From an uncultured Bacteroidales bacterium (GTDB lineage Bacteria; Bacteroidota; Bacteroidia; Bacteroidales; Muribaculaceae), in NCBI GenBank assembly GCA_902777835.1, contig CACYVC010000007.1, positions 1 through 64,000 on the forward strand: a stretch of 64,000 nt of DNA, given 5' to 3'. Positions 54,344 through 62,642 of the stretch are shown piece after piece. Position 1 is the first letter of the stretch. Each line of letters opens with the position of its first letter. The position numbers and the translations under genes are program-made. The notes beneath the pieces were generated by a model. That model made no database searches. It worked only from the letters and a program-made list of their open reading frames with translations, and was not told the origin of the DNA.

Positions 54344-56062
54344 TTAGAACAAGTTGGTCAGTCGGGGATTGATGCAAAGGCCAAGGATACGCTCCTTGTT
54401 GTTGTTGAAGTCTATCACCTTCTTCTGCACTGGGTCGTAATACTTCAAGCCAGTGGTGTAATTCTTCTCGGTGGATGCGGCGCGGAAACCGAAATAGACG
54501 AAGTGAGTGAGAGCATCAACAGCAAACTGTGTGGTATATACACCCTCATCGGCAGTGGTATTCTCGGGATTAGCCTCCATGTTGATGAAAGCAGTGTACT
54601 GGTCGTAATCTAAGCCCTGAGTAGGACCTGGCATTGGGTAGCAGGTGAAACCAGGACCCGGTGTTCCACCCTTGCACATCCACACATAGAGGTTGCCCAG
54701 ATCCTCGTCGAGCGTGAAGGCGCGAGGCTGGGTGGCCTGCAGGACGATGGGGAATGGAATGGGACCGGTCTTGGTTGCCGAGGCCTCACCAATGTCGCTG
54801 GTGCGGAAGCGGTAAATACCATTGCCCGAGTAGTTCTTACCCCACCAGAACACGCCTGTGCGGTCCTGATAGAGACCAGTGTGGATAGCACCATAAGCAA
54901 TACCATTGCCATAATAGTTGAGCATATTGTTCACGCAGAAGTAGCCTGCGATGCTCGAGAACACCGTCTGCTCACGCTCGCCACGTGTGGTGAGTGGCAA
55001 ACGGCGGATACCAGTATTACGATCGGTATAATATAGGTAACCTCCCACTTGGTCGGCAAAGCCCTGGAATGGGTCGTTGAAGGCCTGACCACCCACGTTG
55101 GTGACCATTGTGCTCACATCGGTGCCGTCGGCAGTCATCACACTGATTTTACCGTCGCCCAACACACCGTTCTCGTCGTTGACATAATAGTACTGCTTGC
55201 CGCAGTCAAGGATATAGACATAATCCTTGTCCTCAACGCTGGCGAACACTAGAGTGGTGGGCATATTGCCAGAGCTTACACCCATATCGAACGGCATGTT
55301 CTTGGTGCCAGCAGGCAACTGGCTCATATCCACGAGCTTATAGGCCTTAATATTACCGCCAAACACTGCATAATACAATGTTGGGCAAGGAATCGACGAA
55401 CCCACCTGTACGTTAACGTAGCTGTCCTCAAGGCGGCGATTCTCGCCGTTGATGTCAAACCATGTCTGTAACTCAATCTTCTGCGAACCTATGTTCTTGA
55501 ATTTGAGCTTGCCAGGGTTATCAACAGTGCCATCACTGTGGCTGTAACCTATGAACTCATTGATAACAGTGCCGTCCTCGAGCGTAGTGCCCTCTGGGAA
55601 CTTCCACACATACTTGCACTCGAGGTCCTCAGGGTTAGGCAGCGCTATGTCGAGAAGCACAGTCACGTCGTTGATGACCACAGTCTCGGCGCTCTGCTCT
55701 ACCACGCTGAGCACGGGAGCGATATCATAGATGAGCAGCGGATAGGTGCGCTTGCCCACTCCATCAACAGTCAAGGTCACCTGATAGAGGCCCGCCTTAG
55801 AATACTTGTGGGTTGGGTTCTGGTCGGTCGATGTAGAGCCGTCACCGAAGTTCCAAGTCACACTGCCGCTCTTCTCGCTGGTGTTATTAAACTTGATAGT
55901 CGATACCACATAGAAATCGAGAGTATATTCATCTCCATCAACATTGTAGGTGAAGTCCACATCCTTGCCGCCAAAGTTGCCATAAACGGGTTCCTTCTCG
56001 ACGCACGATGCCAACGCCAGCACCACCAATGTCATTAATGCTATATTCTTAAAGATCTTCAT
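54344..56062 (-). CDS. Surface lipoprotein with PKD domain and propeller-like region
   Basis: 572 residues. Lipoprotein signal LALASC with acidic residues close behind (CVEKE), fitting the Bacteroidetes surface-export signal. A PKD domain lies at about 35-115 (VTWNFGDGSTSTDQNPTHKY). Residues 225-572 show repeated beta segments (TLYYAVFGGNIKAYKL, YVYILDCGKQYYYV, YLYYTDRNTGIRRLPL, NLYVWMCKGG) like propeller blades. It is last in the four-gene SusC/SusD operon, 16 bp after the previous gene. Extra lipoproteins of this kind usually act as surface binding proteins, the SusE/F position. It may belong to the PKD-like lipoprotein family found beside SusCD pairs; ligand unknown. Confidence 0.72.
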   Translation of the reverse strand: MKIFKNIALMTLVVLALASCVEKEPVYGNFGGKDVDFTYNVDGDEYTLDFYVVSTIKFNNTSEKSGSVTWNFGDGSTSTDQNPTHKYSKAGLYQVTLTVDGVGKRTYPLLIYDIAPVLSVVEQSAETVVINDVTVLLDIALPNPEDLECKYVWKFPEGTTLEDGTVINEFIGYSHSDGTVDNPGKLKFKNIGSQKIELQTWFDINGENRRLEDSYVNVQVGSSIPCPTLYYAVFGGNIKAYKLVDMSQLPAGTKNMPFDMGVSSGNMPTTLVFASVEDKDYVYILDCGKQYYYVNDENGVLGDGKISVMTADGTDVSTMVTNVGGQAFNDPFQGFADQVGGYLYYTDRNTGIRRLPLTTRGEREQTVFSSIAGYFCVNNMLNYYGNGIAYGAIHTGLYQDRTGVFWWGKNYSGNGIYRFRTSDIGEASATKTGPIPFPIVLQATQPRAFTLDEDLGNLYVWMCKGGTPGPGFTCYPMPGPTQGLDYDQYTAFINMEANPENTTADEGVYTTQFAVDALTHFVYFGFRAASTEKNYTTGLKYYDPVQKKVIDFNNNKERILGLCINPRLTNLF

Positions 56063-56078
56063 AACTCAAAGTGGTGTT

Positions 56079-57128
56079 TTAGTTAAGAGAAATTTGCTTG
56101 GTCTCGGTATCTTTACCCATCTTTCCTGACTCATCAAAGACGCGGAAGGTGGGATAAAGGATGTAGTTACGGGTGAAGTTCACCGAATAGTTCTTGTCGC
56201 TGCTATTATATATCCAGTCCTGGAAAGGAATCTCGTTAATGAGGTCTTTCCAAAATGGCATATACTGGCTGCGCACCGAGGTGATGCGGCCACCGGTGTC
56301 ATCGCTGTATCGACAATAAACCCAAGGGCTCGATTCATACACCTCAAAGACGTTGGCACCAGCAGGCGCCTGGTCGGGGGTGGCAACCTCATGTTCGGTC
56401 TTCACGCCAGCATCATCAACTGTGATGTAGTAGTAATGATCCACAACTTCGGTGTTCACGTACCATAAATTGCTCTTTTCACTCGACTCGGTGTGGAAAG
56501 GAATTGAGAAGCCATACTTAGTGTTGAGTTCGTCAAACTGCTCGGCAGTGAAATCGTAGTTGATATAGATGTTGCGCAGGTCGTTGTAATAAACGCTATC
56601 GCGAGTCAAATACTCAACCACATGGTCAACAAATTCCTGCTGGAAGGTTGCTGGGTAGTACATGTTGAATCGCTCAGCATCAAACTGCTCGGGGTCAACC
56701 CACGAGACAGGAGCCAGCGTTGAGGACACCTGGAAGGAATCGACAAGCACATACTCGTGTCCGTCCCACTCTGCCTTGTCATGCGAGAAGGTGGCAAGGA
56801 GCACACTGTTACGCACGGTGTCGGTAGAGTTTACTGTCTTAGTATAGGACAGCGAAGTAGTGAGTCGGCAAGTAGCGGCAGCCGAGGTGGTGCGTGTCAC
56901 CAGTCCCCACACCTCGCAGTGGTCAATTTTGTGGTCGCTGCTGGTATAGTATTTTGCCTTGAAGTTGACATATCCTCCAGCCTTTGCCACGTCGCTAAGT
57001 TCCCACGACACCGTTGGCACCACTTGACCAATTTCCATATTATCGGCAAATGGGTCATCCACTGCACAAGAAGTAGTCAGTGCCACCAAGAGCGCCAGAG
57101 AACCTAATATATTAAAAATCTTCATCAT
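56079..57128 (-). CDS. SusCD-associated surface lipoprotein, unknown family
   Basis: 349 residues from the ATG at 57128 (57125 is also possible: tandem Met). Lipobox LTTSC with CAVDDPFAD behind, consistent with surface export. The N-terminal part (about 35-140) looks like an Ig-type beta sandwich (VSWELSDVAKAGGYVNFKAKYY); the rest has no motif I recognise. It is third in the operon, 44 bp after susD and 16 bp before the PKD lipoprotein gene. The position suggests a substrate-binding accessory. Confidence 0.65.
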   Translation of the reverse strand: MMKIFNILGSLALLVALTTSCAVDDPFADNMEIGQVVPTVSWELSDVAKAGGYVNFKAKYYTSSDHKIDHCEVWGLVTRTTSAAATCRLTTSLSYTKTVNSTDTVRNSVLLATFSHDKAEWDGHEYVLVDSFQVSSTLAPVSWVDPEQFDAERFNMYYPATFQQEFVDHVVEYLTRDSVYYNDLRNIYINYDFTAEQFDELNTKYGFSIPFHTESSEKSNLWYVNTEVVDHYYYITVDDAGVKTEHEVATPDQAPAGANVFEVYESSPWVYCRYSDDTGGRITSVRSQYMPFWKDLINEIPFQDWIYNSSDKNYSVNFTRNYILYPTFRVFDESGKMGKDTETKQISLN

Positions 57129-57172
57129 AATTCTTGAATTTATAATTGATTCATTACATTTCTTGGTGTTCA

Positions 57173-59119
57173 TTACTCGCCAGTGAGCGAGGTCACCTCG
57201 CCATAGGCGTGCGACCAAATCATGGGTTCTTGCAGCCACTTGTAGTTCTTATAGGCACCTAGACGCTGCAATTCCGAGCGGTTGTATTTCTCCTCGGTCT
57301 CGGGATCGTAGTTCAGGCGCTGAATCCAAGCGTTCTCCTTCTGTGCCTCGGTCAAGCCGTCAACCCAGTAGGGAGCATACAAGTTATATGGACGTCGCAG
57401 GTTAGGATAGATAATCTCGTTGGCATCACCTATACCGTAGTTGTTGCGCTTGTTGCTATAATGGTAGCGGCGCATATCAGTCCACATCTCGGGTTGATAA
57501 ACCATGGCGACATATTTCTGAATCATCAAGTCGCTGAGGGTATATTCCGAAGGGTTGAAGAACCAGTGCTTATTGCCACGATCAGTAACCTTAGGCACGC
57601 GCAGAGTGGCCTTGTTGATAGAGCCATCGGGCTTATAAGTATAGGTGTAGTACTCCTCGTTGTTGAGGAAGGAGTTAATTTGACCTTCCCAATACTGAGC
57701 CTGAGTGAAGCCTGGAGTGCCACTCACGGTGCACTGGCCAGGATACTTATTGTCGGTGCTCTCGTTGTAGTTGGGATTAGGATACTTCTTCAAGAAGAAC
57801 TCAAGGTGACGCTCAATGTTATGCTCGGTAGCTTCTTTAGCAAGGGCACAAGCGCCAGCTTTGTCACCCAACCAGTACAAAGCCTCAGCTTTGATGAAGT
57901 ACAGCTCCTCCATTGTGAAGATGGGGTTATAACCTGTGGGGTCACCGCAATAAGCGCCCATATAGAGGTTGGGATAGTTGGCAATCTTGTAACTGGTACT
58001 CATGCCAATGTTATTCTCCAGATAGCGCATCTTGATGACCGATGCTGTGGTGTTGCTGGGTGACTGAGGACCAGTGCGAGGTATCATGAGCAGCACGCAG
58101 CGTGGGTCGTTAGCATAACCCTGGAAGCTTGATGCGGTACCACCATTGTAAGTGCCGCAGAAGCGCTCGTTGTCGGGTGCGCTGATGCCAAGCACGTCAA
58201 CCATGAAGTATTTGCTTGGTATTGCACCGTCGAGCAGGTTGGCTCGCGACTCCCAGCTGTTGATCACTGGCTTTGAGAGACTCCACACGCAGTTCTCAGT
58301 ACCTGTGCCACCATCAAAGTTGTAACGTGGCTCGTTGCCAAACCAGCTTCCGTACAAGAGGTCGCCCTTGCGCCACTGGTTGATGGCGGCGTCGGCGGCA
58401 GCTATAATCTTCTGGCACATGGCAGGGCTGCGGTCCACATTAGGAATGTTGCGCAGCAGCAAGCGTGCCTTGATAGCATAGACTAGACCTTTCCATTTCT
58501 CAAGGTCACCGGCATAGACGCGGTCTTGTGACGCATCAATCTCCAGGTTGTTCTCGTTTTGAGCATAGGCAGGGTCTTCATAGAGACGTATCAGCTCGTC
58601 GGCCTCCTCAAACATCCATTTATAGATGCTCGCCTGAGTATCGTAGGTGGGAGCATTAGTCAAGTAGGCCTGAGAGCGTGGCATATCGCCAAAGGCATCG
58701 GTTGTCAACTGTGTTGACATTAGCTTGATTGTACGGGCTATCAGCTCATAGTTTGGTGAGTTGATTTCCTGTGAGTATTCAATCAAGTTCTTGGCATTCA
58801 CGCCAATGTCGTAGAAGTGGCGGCGCCACTGTGGATGGCGGTTCATGGTGAGCATCTCCCATTCGCACTTGTAGGAATAGGCTCCCACCGAGCTTTTGCC
58901 GCCAGTGGTGAGGAACTGCGAGAAGTAGTTATAGTACTCGGCATGGTCATAATTGATTTGCTGAGCGTAGAACACTACTACTGGCATTGCCACTTGCACA
59001 TTGATGGAATGGGCCTTATCGGGATTGACATTGTTGTCAAGCATATCTTCGCAACTCACGCTTAACAAGCAGGTGAGAAGCAATATAGCTGTTATCTTAA
59101 GTTTATTCATAATTTCCAT
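57173..59119 (-). CDS. SusD/RagB-family nutrient-binding lipoprotein
   Basis: 648 residues (start 59119; 59110, MNKLKITAIL, is an equally good start). Lipobox LSVSC followed by EDMLDNN, a typical surface-export signal. The helical TPR-like fold is supported by FYAQQINYDHAEYYNYFSQF, LMSTQLTTDAFGDMPRSQAY, the YKWMFEEADELIRLYED helix and the FTMEELYFIKAEALYWLGDK segment; it resembles the SusD-like_2 subgroup. It caps the SusC barrel and captures substrate. Coded 15 bp after susC. No glycoside hydrolase is in the operon. Confidence 0.9.
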   Translation of the reverse strand: MEIMNKLKITAILLLTCLLSVSCEDMLDNNVNPDKAHSINVQVAMPVVVFYAQQINYDHAEYYNYFSQFLTTGGKSSVGAYSYKCEWEMLTMNRHPQWRRHFYDIGVNAKNLIEYSQEINSPNYELIARTIKLMSTQLTTDAFGDMPRSQAYLTNAPTYDTQASIYKWMFEEADELIRLYEDPAYAQNENNLEIDASQDRVYAGDLEKWKGLVYAIKARLLLRNIPNVDRSPAMCQKIIAAADAAINQWRKGDLLYGSWFGNEPRYNFDGGTGTENCVWSLSKPVINSWESRANLLDGAIPSKYFMVDVLGISAPDNERFCGTYNGGTASSFQGYANDPRCVLLMIPRTGPQSPSNTTASVIKMRYLENNIGMSTSYKIANYPNLYMGAYCGDPTGYNPIFTMEELYFIKAEALYWLGDKAGACALAKEATEHNIERHLEFFLKKYPNPNYNESTDNKYPGQCTVSGTPGFTQAQYWEGQINSFLNNEEYYTYTYKPDGSINKATLRVPKVTDRGNKHWFFNPSEYTLSDLMIQKYVAMVYQPEMWTDMRRYHYSNKRNNYGIGDANEIIYPNLRRPYNLYAPYWVDGLTEAQKENAWIQRLNYDPETEEKYNRSELQRLGAYKNYKWLQEPMIWSHAYGEVTSLTGE

Positions 59120-59134
59120 TTTTTACAAGTGTGA

Positions 59135-62100
59135 TTAGAATGATGCCTTCAAAGTGAAGTTAAAGCTACGGGTTGAGGGCACGTTGTAATTGTCAATGCC
59201 CATGCCACCGGTACCACCACTCACTGCAGCCATGATTGCAGGATCATTGCCTGAGTATTTGGTCAAGAGGAACAAGTTGCGGCCGGTGCAGTTGAGGCTC
59301 AAGTGCTTGATTGGGCACCCCTTCTTGAGGAGACTGGTGAAGTCATAGCCCAAAGTCACATAGCTCAAGCGGATGTAAGAGCCATCTTCGATGAAATTAG
59401 AAGAAACGGTGCTGAAGTAGGTCGCAATGAAGTTCTGGTCAAGGATGATGGGAGTGGTGTTGGGCGAATAGGTACCATCACCATTGTCAACCACACCATT
59501 GAAGATTATTTCACGGTTACGATACTTGTCGTAGAGGTGATTCATGCCATTAGTGATAAGGCTGCGGCCTGTCACGTTGGCGACATCACCACCCTTGCGG
59601 CAGTCGAGAAGGAACGATGCCGATAAGCCCTTGTAGCGGAAGTTGGAACCTAAACCGAGCAGGAAGTCGGGCTCACGGTTACCAATGTATATACCTTTCT
59701 GAGCATCGATGATGGGATAACCATCGCTGTTGCAAATCACGTTTCCGTCGGGGTCACGCATGTAGTCCTTTCCAGAGAGGCCGGTAGAAGAACCGTTGAG
59801 GCGAGCCACGGGGAAGATGTCGCCATATTGTGTACCCTGAATCTCAATCACGTCGTCGGGGAGTTTCTTCACACGTCCGCGGTTAAACGAGTAGTTGAGT
59901 GTTGCTGTCCAGTCGATATCGTGGGTGCGGATGAGGTCTTGTGCAAGCGACAGCTCCACACCATGGTTCTCGATAGTACCCTCGTTACGGGTCTGGAGGA
60001 TTGTTCCTGATGCTGGCGACACACGCACACTCACAATCTGGTTATCAACAGTGGTCGAGTAGTAAGCCACATCAAGTCGGGTGCGGCTGTTGAAGAAGCG
60101 CAGGTCGGCACCAATCTCCCAAGAGCTTGTCATCTCGGGATCAAGCACGATAGCGCGTGATGTGGTGGGGTCAATGCCATATCCTGGGTCGGGGAAGGTG
60201 GTCCAACGCTTGAAGGTGTTGGTGAACAGATAAGAAGGACAGTCTTTACCAACCTTTGCCCAGTTGCCACGAATCTTACCATAGGAGAACCAATTGTTGG
60301 TCATGTGGAATAGCTCGCTGAAGATGACACCAGCAGTTACCGATGGATAGAAATAGCTTGTGGTCTTGTTCTGTTTGAAGCGCGACGAGCCGTCGTGACG
60401 CCAGGTTCCAGATATTTGGGCAATGCCCTTATAGTCAAAACGCACCTCACCAAAGTAACCATACTTGTCGTAGGTGGAATGGTAGAGAGTCAAACCGCGA
60501 TCAATATATGTCTCTGGATTGATGTTCTGCCAGCTAAAGAAGCCGTCGCCGTGTGAGTCGGTAAGAAGGAACTCATATCCACCGAAACTGCCTTCAACGC
60601 CTTTATACTTGCGATACTCCATTCCATAGAAAATATTGAAGTTGAAATCCTCAGCAAAGGTGTGAGTATAGTTTGCGAAGAATTGAGCAGTGAGTTGCTG
60701 GCCACGTGAAGGCTGGAATGAATACTCACCAAAACGTGACTTGTTCTCGTTGAGAGCGGTCTGTACCTCCTCGTTGTTGATATCGACGAAGTCCTGCTCG
60801 TAGAAGCGAGGCACGGTATAGGCATCATAAATCGTGTATCCCTTGTCGAAGCCAATCTTGCCAGTGAACACCAGGTTCTTGATAGGCTCATAAGCGATTT
60901 GGCCGTTGAGCATGATGCGGTTGCTCTCGGTCTGGCTCTTGTCTAAATAGCGTCCGTAATAAGGAGAAACAGTTGCACCAATGCGCTCTGTGTCGAGCAG
61001 CAGATCCCAACGGTCGTAACGACTGGCCCAGTTCACTGTGCCATCAGGAGTCACGTAGTCGGCCATATTGAAATTGCGTCCCCAGTTATAAATGGTTGAC
61101 ATCGAGTTGCCGAAACCTCGCGAGTGGTTGTCTATGAAATTGAGCGACATCTGGATGGTCACCTTATCCGATGGTTTATACATTCCTTTGAGGAACGCGG
61201 TAATCTGGTTCTTGTAATCTTTGGGAACTACACCTTCGTTGCGGGTGTAAGCAACCGAGGCATAGGAGTTAAATTTCTCGGTGCCACCACTCACACTCAC
61301 GCTGTACTTCTGCAACAGGCCAGTACCCAGGAAGCCACCAAGGTTGTCGTATAGCGTCTGGTCGGGCTGAATGTATGGTCCCCAACCGCCGCCGCCGCTA
61401 TTCTCCTTATAAAAGCCTTTGGAACCAGGAGTGAACATACTCTGGAGCTTTGGCACGCGCATGCAGTTGCTTATTTCTATAGTAGCACTGGCGTTAACCT
61501 TGATAGTACCGTCTTTACTACCACTCTTGGTTGTGATGAGGATAACGCCGTTGGCACCCTCCTGACCATAAAGCGCGCTAGCGGCAGCACCCTTCAAGAC
61601 ACTCATAGTCTCAATATCGTCTGGGTTGATGTCGGCAAGCGTCGAGCCTTTACCACGAATCGCCACACCATCAACAACCATCAGTGGCTCGTTGCTCTGA
61701 GAATTGTTTACCGAGCTGATGGCGCGAATGATGAGCTGGGTTGATGAGTTTGGAGAGCCACCACCGGTAGCAACCTGCAAACCCGCAACTTTTCCCTGAA
61801 GGGAGTTGGCGAAGTTGGCAGAGCCTCCAGCGGTAACTTGGTCACTGCTCAGTGACTGAACTGCGAAGTTCAGTTTCTTCTTCTCCTGAGTCTGACCATA
61901 GGCTGTCACCACAACTTCTTGTAGCACTTGGGAATTATCCTCCAGCTCAACGTTGATGACTTTTTGGCCATTAACCTTGATGCTAACAGGGTTCATTCCC
62001 ACATAAGAGATCTCGAGGACTTCGCCGTCGTTGACCTCAATAGTGTATTTTCCGTCAATGTCGGTGGCTGTGCCACGAGATGTACCCTTCACCTGAACCG

Positions 62101-62215
62101 AGGCGCCTATAATGGTCTCGCCGTCGCTCTTCTGGGTAACAACTCCCGTCACAATGCGGGCATAGCCCGTCATCGCAATGACCGAAAATAACAGTAGGAG
62201 TAGCTGTTTTCTCAT
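59135..62215 (-). CDS. SusC/RagA-family TonB-dependent outer-membrane transporter
   Basis: 1026 residues with a signal peptide (1-19, TGYA). A carboxypeptidase-D regulatory-like domain (about 20-100) with IVTGVVTQKSDGETIIGA precedes the SusC signature LQEVVVTAYG, then the plug domain (about 115-235: LQGKVAGLQVATGGG, PLMVVDGVAIRG, SVLKGAAASALYGQEGANGV) and the 22-strand barrel. It ends in aromatic Phe (FTLKASF). It imports ligands handed over by SusD, energised by TonB. It is first in a four-gene operon. No adjacent ECF/anti-sigma pair or hybrid sensor is in the window. Confidence 0.95.
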   Translation of the reverse strand: MRKQLLLLLFSVIAMTGYARIVTGVVTQKSDGETIIGASVQVKGTSRGTATDIDGKYTIEVNDGEVLEISYVGMNPVSIKVNGQKVINVELEDNSQVLQEVVVTAYGQTQEKKKLNFAVQSLSSDQVTAGGSANFANSLQGKVAGLQVATGGGSPNSSTQLIIRAISSVNNSQSNEPLMVVDGVAIRGKGSTLADINPDDIETMSVLKGAAASALYGQEGANGVILITTKSGSKDGTIKVNASATIEISNCMRVPKLQSMFTPGSKGFYKENSGGGGWGPYIQPDQTLYDNLGGFLGTGLLQKYSVSVSGGTEKFNSYASVAYTRNEGVVPKDYKNQITAFLKGMYKPSDKVTIQMSLNFIDNHSRGFGNSMSTIYNWGRNFNMADYVTPDGTVNWASRYDRWDLLLDTERIGATVSPYYGRYLDKSQTESNRIMLNGQIAYEPIKNLVFTGKIGFDKGYTIYDAYTVPRFYEQDFVDINNEEVQTALNENKSRFGEYSFQPSRGQQLTAQFFANYTHTFAEDFNFNIFYGMEYRKYKGVEGSFGGYEFLLTDSHGDGFFSWQNINPETYIDRGLTLYHSTYDKYGYFGEVRFDYKGIAQISGTWRHDGSSRFKQNKTTSYFYPSVTAGVIFSELFHMTNNWFSYGKIRGNWAKVGKDCPSYLFTNTFKRWTTFPDPGYGIDPTTSRAIVLDPEMTSSWEIGADLRFFNSRTRLDVAYYSTTVDNQIVSVRVSPASGTILQTRNEGTIENHGVELSLAQDLIRTHDIDWTATLNYSFNRGRVKKLPDDVIEIQGTQYGDIFPVARLNGSSTGLSGKDYMRDPDGNVICNSDGYPIIDAQKGIYIGNREPDFLLGLGSNFRYKGLSASFLLDCRKGGDVANVTGRSLITNGMNHLYDKYRNREIIFNGVVDNGDGTYSPNTTPIILDQNFIATYFSTVSSNFIEDGSYIRLSYVTLGYDFTSLLKKGCPIKHLSLNCTGRNLFLLTKYSGNDPAIMAAVSGGTGGMGIDNYNVPSTRSFNFTLKASF

Positions 62216-62340
62216 AATTACTTAATGTTTGTTTATATTTTATTCTTTGGTATTTATCTTTCAATATGATATTAGTTGATAATCAGCGCGACTGTGTTGT
62301 GCCACTTTCACACTTTTTGCCACGAGATTATTTCAATTTA

Positions 62341-62348
62341 CAAACTTA
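62341..62348 (-). promoter_or_regulatory. Possible -7 box of the SusC operon
   Basis: Minus-strand TAAGTTTG fits TAnnTTTG, about 125 bp before the ATG. There is no TTG at the usual spacing. The rest of the 62216-62539 gap is AT-rich and otherwise featureless. Confidence 0.45.
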
Positions 62349-62539
62349 ATCATTTATTTTGAATACACATTAATAAAAAACAAGAAAATTCACATTTTTT
62401 TGATTTTTTAGCATTAACTACTATTTTTTACCATATTTAACAACTTAACAACTAACACATCATTTTCCGATAAAAAATTAACAGTTTTAAGTTAAGAAAA
62501 GAAAGAGTTAAATGAAAGCAATTACAGAAGTGAAGAAAT

Positions 62540-62565
62540 AAAAAAAGCGCCCGAATTGGGGCGCC
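62540..62565 (-). terminator. Terminator after the right-edge gene
   Basis: GCGCCC (62547-62552) pairs with GGGCGC (62559-62564); a T-run follows on the minus strand. A GTGCATTATG-like motif (62620) lies between the stop and the hairpin. Confidence 0.75.
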
Positions 62566-62642
62566 TTGGTGTGATTCATGGAAAATTGATTATATTTTTT
62601 GCATTGACCACTAATCAATTGTGCATTATGCGTTGCATTAAT

